Part shown: in pieces, positions 4,780 through 6,303 of the stretch
Numbering within the stretch: position 1 is the first letter of the stretch
Layout: each line of letters begins with the position of its first letter
Source of the DNA: Bacillota bacterium
GTDB taxonomy: Bacteria > Bacillota > Sulfobacillia > Symbiobacteriales > ZC4RG38
Reading direction: 5' to 3'
Length of the DNA: 6,303 nucleotides
Assembly (NCBI GenBank): GCA_003242505.1
Contig: QGUP01000125.1
Location: forward strand, 1 to 6,303
Translations under genes and position numbers: made by a program
Notes under the pieces: model-generated
The model's database searches: none
Told to the model about the DNA's origin: nothing
The model's input: only the letters and a program-made list of their open reading frames with translations

Positions 4780-6024
4780 ATGCGAATACTGGACCTAATC
4801 ATGACCACGTTGGAGGGGTTCTTGCTGGCCTACACCGTCTACACCATCGGTGTGGGCCTCCTGGGGCTCAAACGTCGCCCCGGTCCGCCAGAAGCCGCAC
4901 CCTCCCGGCGCTTTGCCCTCATCACCGCGGCGCACAACGAGGAAGCGGTGATAGCCCCGCACATCGAGAGCCTGCTCCAGATCGACTATCCCCGAGAGAT
5001 GTTTGACATTTACATCCTGTGCGACAACTGCACCGACCGCACCGTGGCCATCGCCCGGCGGTACGAGGCCCAGGGGGTGAGGGTCCTGGAGCGCCGGGAT
5101 CCCCTGCGCCGGGGAAAGGGATTTGCCCTGGAGTGGGGCTTTGCCCAGGTGCTGAAAGAGCCCTGCCCCTATGATGCGGTCGTCGTCTTTGACGCGGACA
5201 ACCTCGTCTCTCCGAACATCCTCCGGGTGATGAACAACCACCTGGCGGCAGGGGCCAAAGCGGTTCAGGCCTACCTGGATGCCAAGAACCCCTGGGACAG
5301 CTGGATCAGCGCCTGCTACTCCGTGGCCTACTGGAGCACCAACCGGGTCTGGCAACTGGCCCGGCATCACCTGGGCCTCTCCGCGGCCCTGGGTGGCACC
5401 GGGATGTGTCTGGACGTGCAAACCTTGAAGCGGCTCGGGTGGGGGACCGCCACCCTCACCGAGGACCTGGAGTACACCGCCAAGCTGGTCCTCCACGGCC
5501 TGCGGGTCGAATGGGCCCACGACGCCCGGGTCTACGACGAAAAGCCCCTCACCCTCACCCAGACCTTCCGGCAGCGGACCCGGTGGCTGGCCGGCCACTG
5601 GAACGTGGCGCTCCGGTATGTCGGTCCCCTCCTGGAGCGGTTCCTGCGCACCGGCTGCTGGCGCTATGCCGACACCGCCATCTACCTGCTCCAGCCGTTC
5701 CTGATCGTCCTCGGCGCCGGCGTCGGCGTGGTGGCCATTGCCAACGCCGCCATGGGCGGCGAACTCTACACCTCCCTCATCCACCGGATCCCTCCGGACC
5801 TGGGCGCCGCTCTGGCCATGGGGGTCTACTGCTACCCGATGCTGGGGCTGATTGCCGACCGGGCGCCCCTGCGAAGCTACCTCTACTACCTCTCCTACCT
5901 CCTCTTTGGCCTCACCTGGATCCCCATCGCGTTTATCGGGTTCTTCCGGCGCAACGACACCCACTGGGCCCATACCCAGCACACCCGGGCCATCCGGATG
6001 TCGGAGCTGGGCAGTGCCCGCTGA
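4780..6024 (+). CDS. Membrane family 2 glycosyltransferase (processive, cellulose/hyaluronan synthase-like)
   Basis: The 414-residue protein has an N-terminal membrane segment (about 10-30), a cytoplasmic GT-A domain and C-terminal membrane segments (about 300-322, 342-359 and 368-389). The catalytic set of inverting, nucleotide-sugar-using GT2 enzymes is complete: TAAHNEE (49-55), DNCTD (82-86), the metal-binding FDADN (137-141), GGTGM (205-209), the general-base motif TEDLE (227-231) and QRTRW (265-269), the Q/RxxRW signature of processive enzymes. The tail ending WAHTQHTRA (396-404) is typical of a widespread Gram-positive subgroup. It probably builds or transfers a surface polysaccharide or glycolipid; donor and acceptor cannot be read from sequence. 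The ATG at 4780 was chosen because it gives the usual N-terminus just before the first membrane segment. GGAGAGGAG lies 13 bases upstream, rather far, and an in-frame GTG at 4756 would add eight residues. It appears to be transcribed alone. Confidence 0.93.
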   Translation: MRILDLIMTTLEGFLLAYTVYTIGVGLLGLKRRPGPPEAAPSRRFALITAAHNEEAVIAPHIESLLQIDYPREMFDIYILCDNCTDRTVAIARRYEAQGVRVLERRDPLRRGKGFALEWGFAQVLKEPCPYDAVVVFDADNLVSPNILRVMNNHLAAGAKAVQAYLDAKNPWDSWISACYSVAYWSTNRVWQLARHHLGLSAALGGTGMCLDVQTLKRLGWGTATLTEDLEYTAKLVLHGLRVEWAHDARVYDEKPLTLTQTFRQRTRWLAGHWNVALRYVGPLLERFLRTGCWRYADTAIYLLQPFLIVLGAGVGVVAIANAAMGGELYTSLIHRIPPDLGAALAMGVYCYPMLGLIADRAPLRSYLYYLSYLLFGLTWIPIAFIGFFRRNDTHWAHTQHTRAIRMSELGSAR

Positions 6025-6145
6025 CCTCGGCGAGACGGCCGGCGGCAACAGGGTCTCCGGGTGAGGCGGCCAGCGCAAGGGATCCCGTCGCCGGTAGACC
6101 TGCCCAGGGTGCGAGTTCCCACCCGCCATCCGGATACCAGGCGAC

Positions 6146-6163
6146 ATGTGAATTCGTTCACAA
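6146..6163. promoter_or_regulatory. FNR/CRP- or Rex-like operator palindrome
   Basis: TGTGAATTCGTTCACA is a perfect 16-base palindrome apart from its four-base centre, flanked by A on both sides. It fits the TGTGA-N6-TCACA pattern of CRP/FNR-family sites, and differs at one base from the TTGTGAA-N4-TTCACAA pattern of the NADH sensor Rex. It lies 121 bases after the glycosyltransferase stop and before a terminator-like hairpin, so the gene it would control is not obvious; one could lie beyond the window. Confidence 0.4.
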
Positions 6164-6174
6164 TCTCCCCATGC

Positions 6175-6210
6175 CCGAGAGGCGGGGGCACCAGGGCCCC
6201 CGCCTCTCGG
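6175..6210 (+). terminator. Strong hairpin downstream of the glycosyltransferase gene
   Basis: CCGAGAGGCGGGGGC (6175-6189) and GCCCCCGCCTCTCGG (6196-6210) form a perfect 15-bp stem with a 6-base loop. It lies 150 bases after the glycosyltransferase stop. The following CGCGTCTTCC is only mildly T-rich, so termination strength is uncertain, but position and stem quality fit a terminator. No gene is seen in 6025-6303 on either strand. Confidence 0.7.
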
Positions 6211-6303
6211 CGCGTCTTCCCGGCGGCCTGTCCGCGTCCTCAGGCGTGGGCCCCTTCCGCCCCGTTCCCATAAGATGATAAAGGGACTCGACGAGGGGGG
6301 GGG

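Noticed and set aside
4176..4808. Minus-strand and plus-strand open frames across the gap before the glycosyltransferase
   Set aside because: Products are low-complexity, overlap inverted repeats and lack ribosome binding sites or known motifs.
5388..5405. GGGTGGCACCGGG, resembling the conserved T-box sequence
   Set aside because: It lies inside the glycosyltransferase coding sequence and encodes the conserved GGTGM motif.
4795..6147. 450-residue minus-strand frame opposite the glycosyltransferase
   Set aside because: No recognisable domain, biased composition, and full overlap with a gene carrying the whole GT2 catalytic set.
1..6303. CRISPR arrays, tRNA or rRNA genes, transposases, attachment sites
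   Set aside because: I looked for regularly spaced long repeats, tRNA cloverleaf signatures and transposase motifs and saw none.

Overview
The window looks like chromosomal DNA from a GC-rich, endospore-forming Gram-positive bacterium (Bacillota). Three of the six recognisable genes point that way: spmA (spore cortex maturation), a PdaB/YlxY-like sporulation-type polysaccharide deacetylase homologue, and darA (c-di-AMP-binding PII-like protein). Base composition is very high in G+C, and ribosome binding sites are strong and purine-rich. High GC with these families suggests a Symbiobacterium/Thermaerobacter/Limnochordia-like lineage, but that placement is inference. The last nine bases are an uninterrupted G run, which may mark a contig end.

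Layout from left to right. On the minus strand, darA (791-1111) is followed by a good intrinsic terminator (hairpin 742-766 plus a T-rich tail) and then spmA (97-681, TTG start). The 96 bases beyond spmA show no recognisable spmB. Divergent from darA, a plus-strand gene (1318-2499) encodes a membrane-anchored NodB-fold protein of the YlxY/PdaB type. Several canonical catalytic positions are substituted, and it ends in a Pro/Gly/Thr/Ser-rich tail with five 9-residue repeats. The darA/ylxY-like intergenic region holds two different short tandem repeats.

A GC-rich hairpin separates this gene from a convergent minus-strand gene (2710-3624) for a stand-alone LigD-type primase/polymerase, with no Ku or ligase in the window. 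Divergent from it is a plus-strand gene (3839-4336) for a small exported or membrane-anchored Ig-like protein. A 443-base gap follows, rich in inverted repeats, including three arms that can form two mutually exclusive hairpins. It leads into a membrane family 2 glycosyltransferase (4780-6024). The final 279 bases contain an FNR/CRP- or Rex-like palindrome and a perfect 15-bp hairpin, but no gene.

The genes do not form one pathway. The shared theme is the sporulating cell and its envelope (cortex maturation, deacetylase-fold protein, surface Ig-like protein, glycosyltransferase), plus c-di-AMP sensing and DNA end repair. No unmistakably new multi-gene system is visible. The items most worth a second look are non-coding (the competing hairpins and a leader motif that recurs upstream of darA and the glycosyltransferase) and the degenerate active site of the deacetylase homologue.
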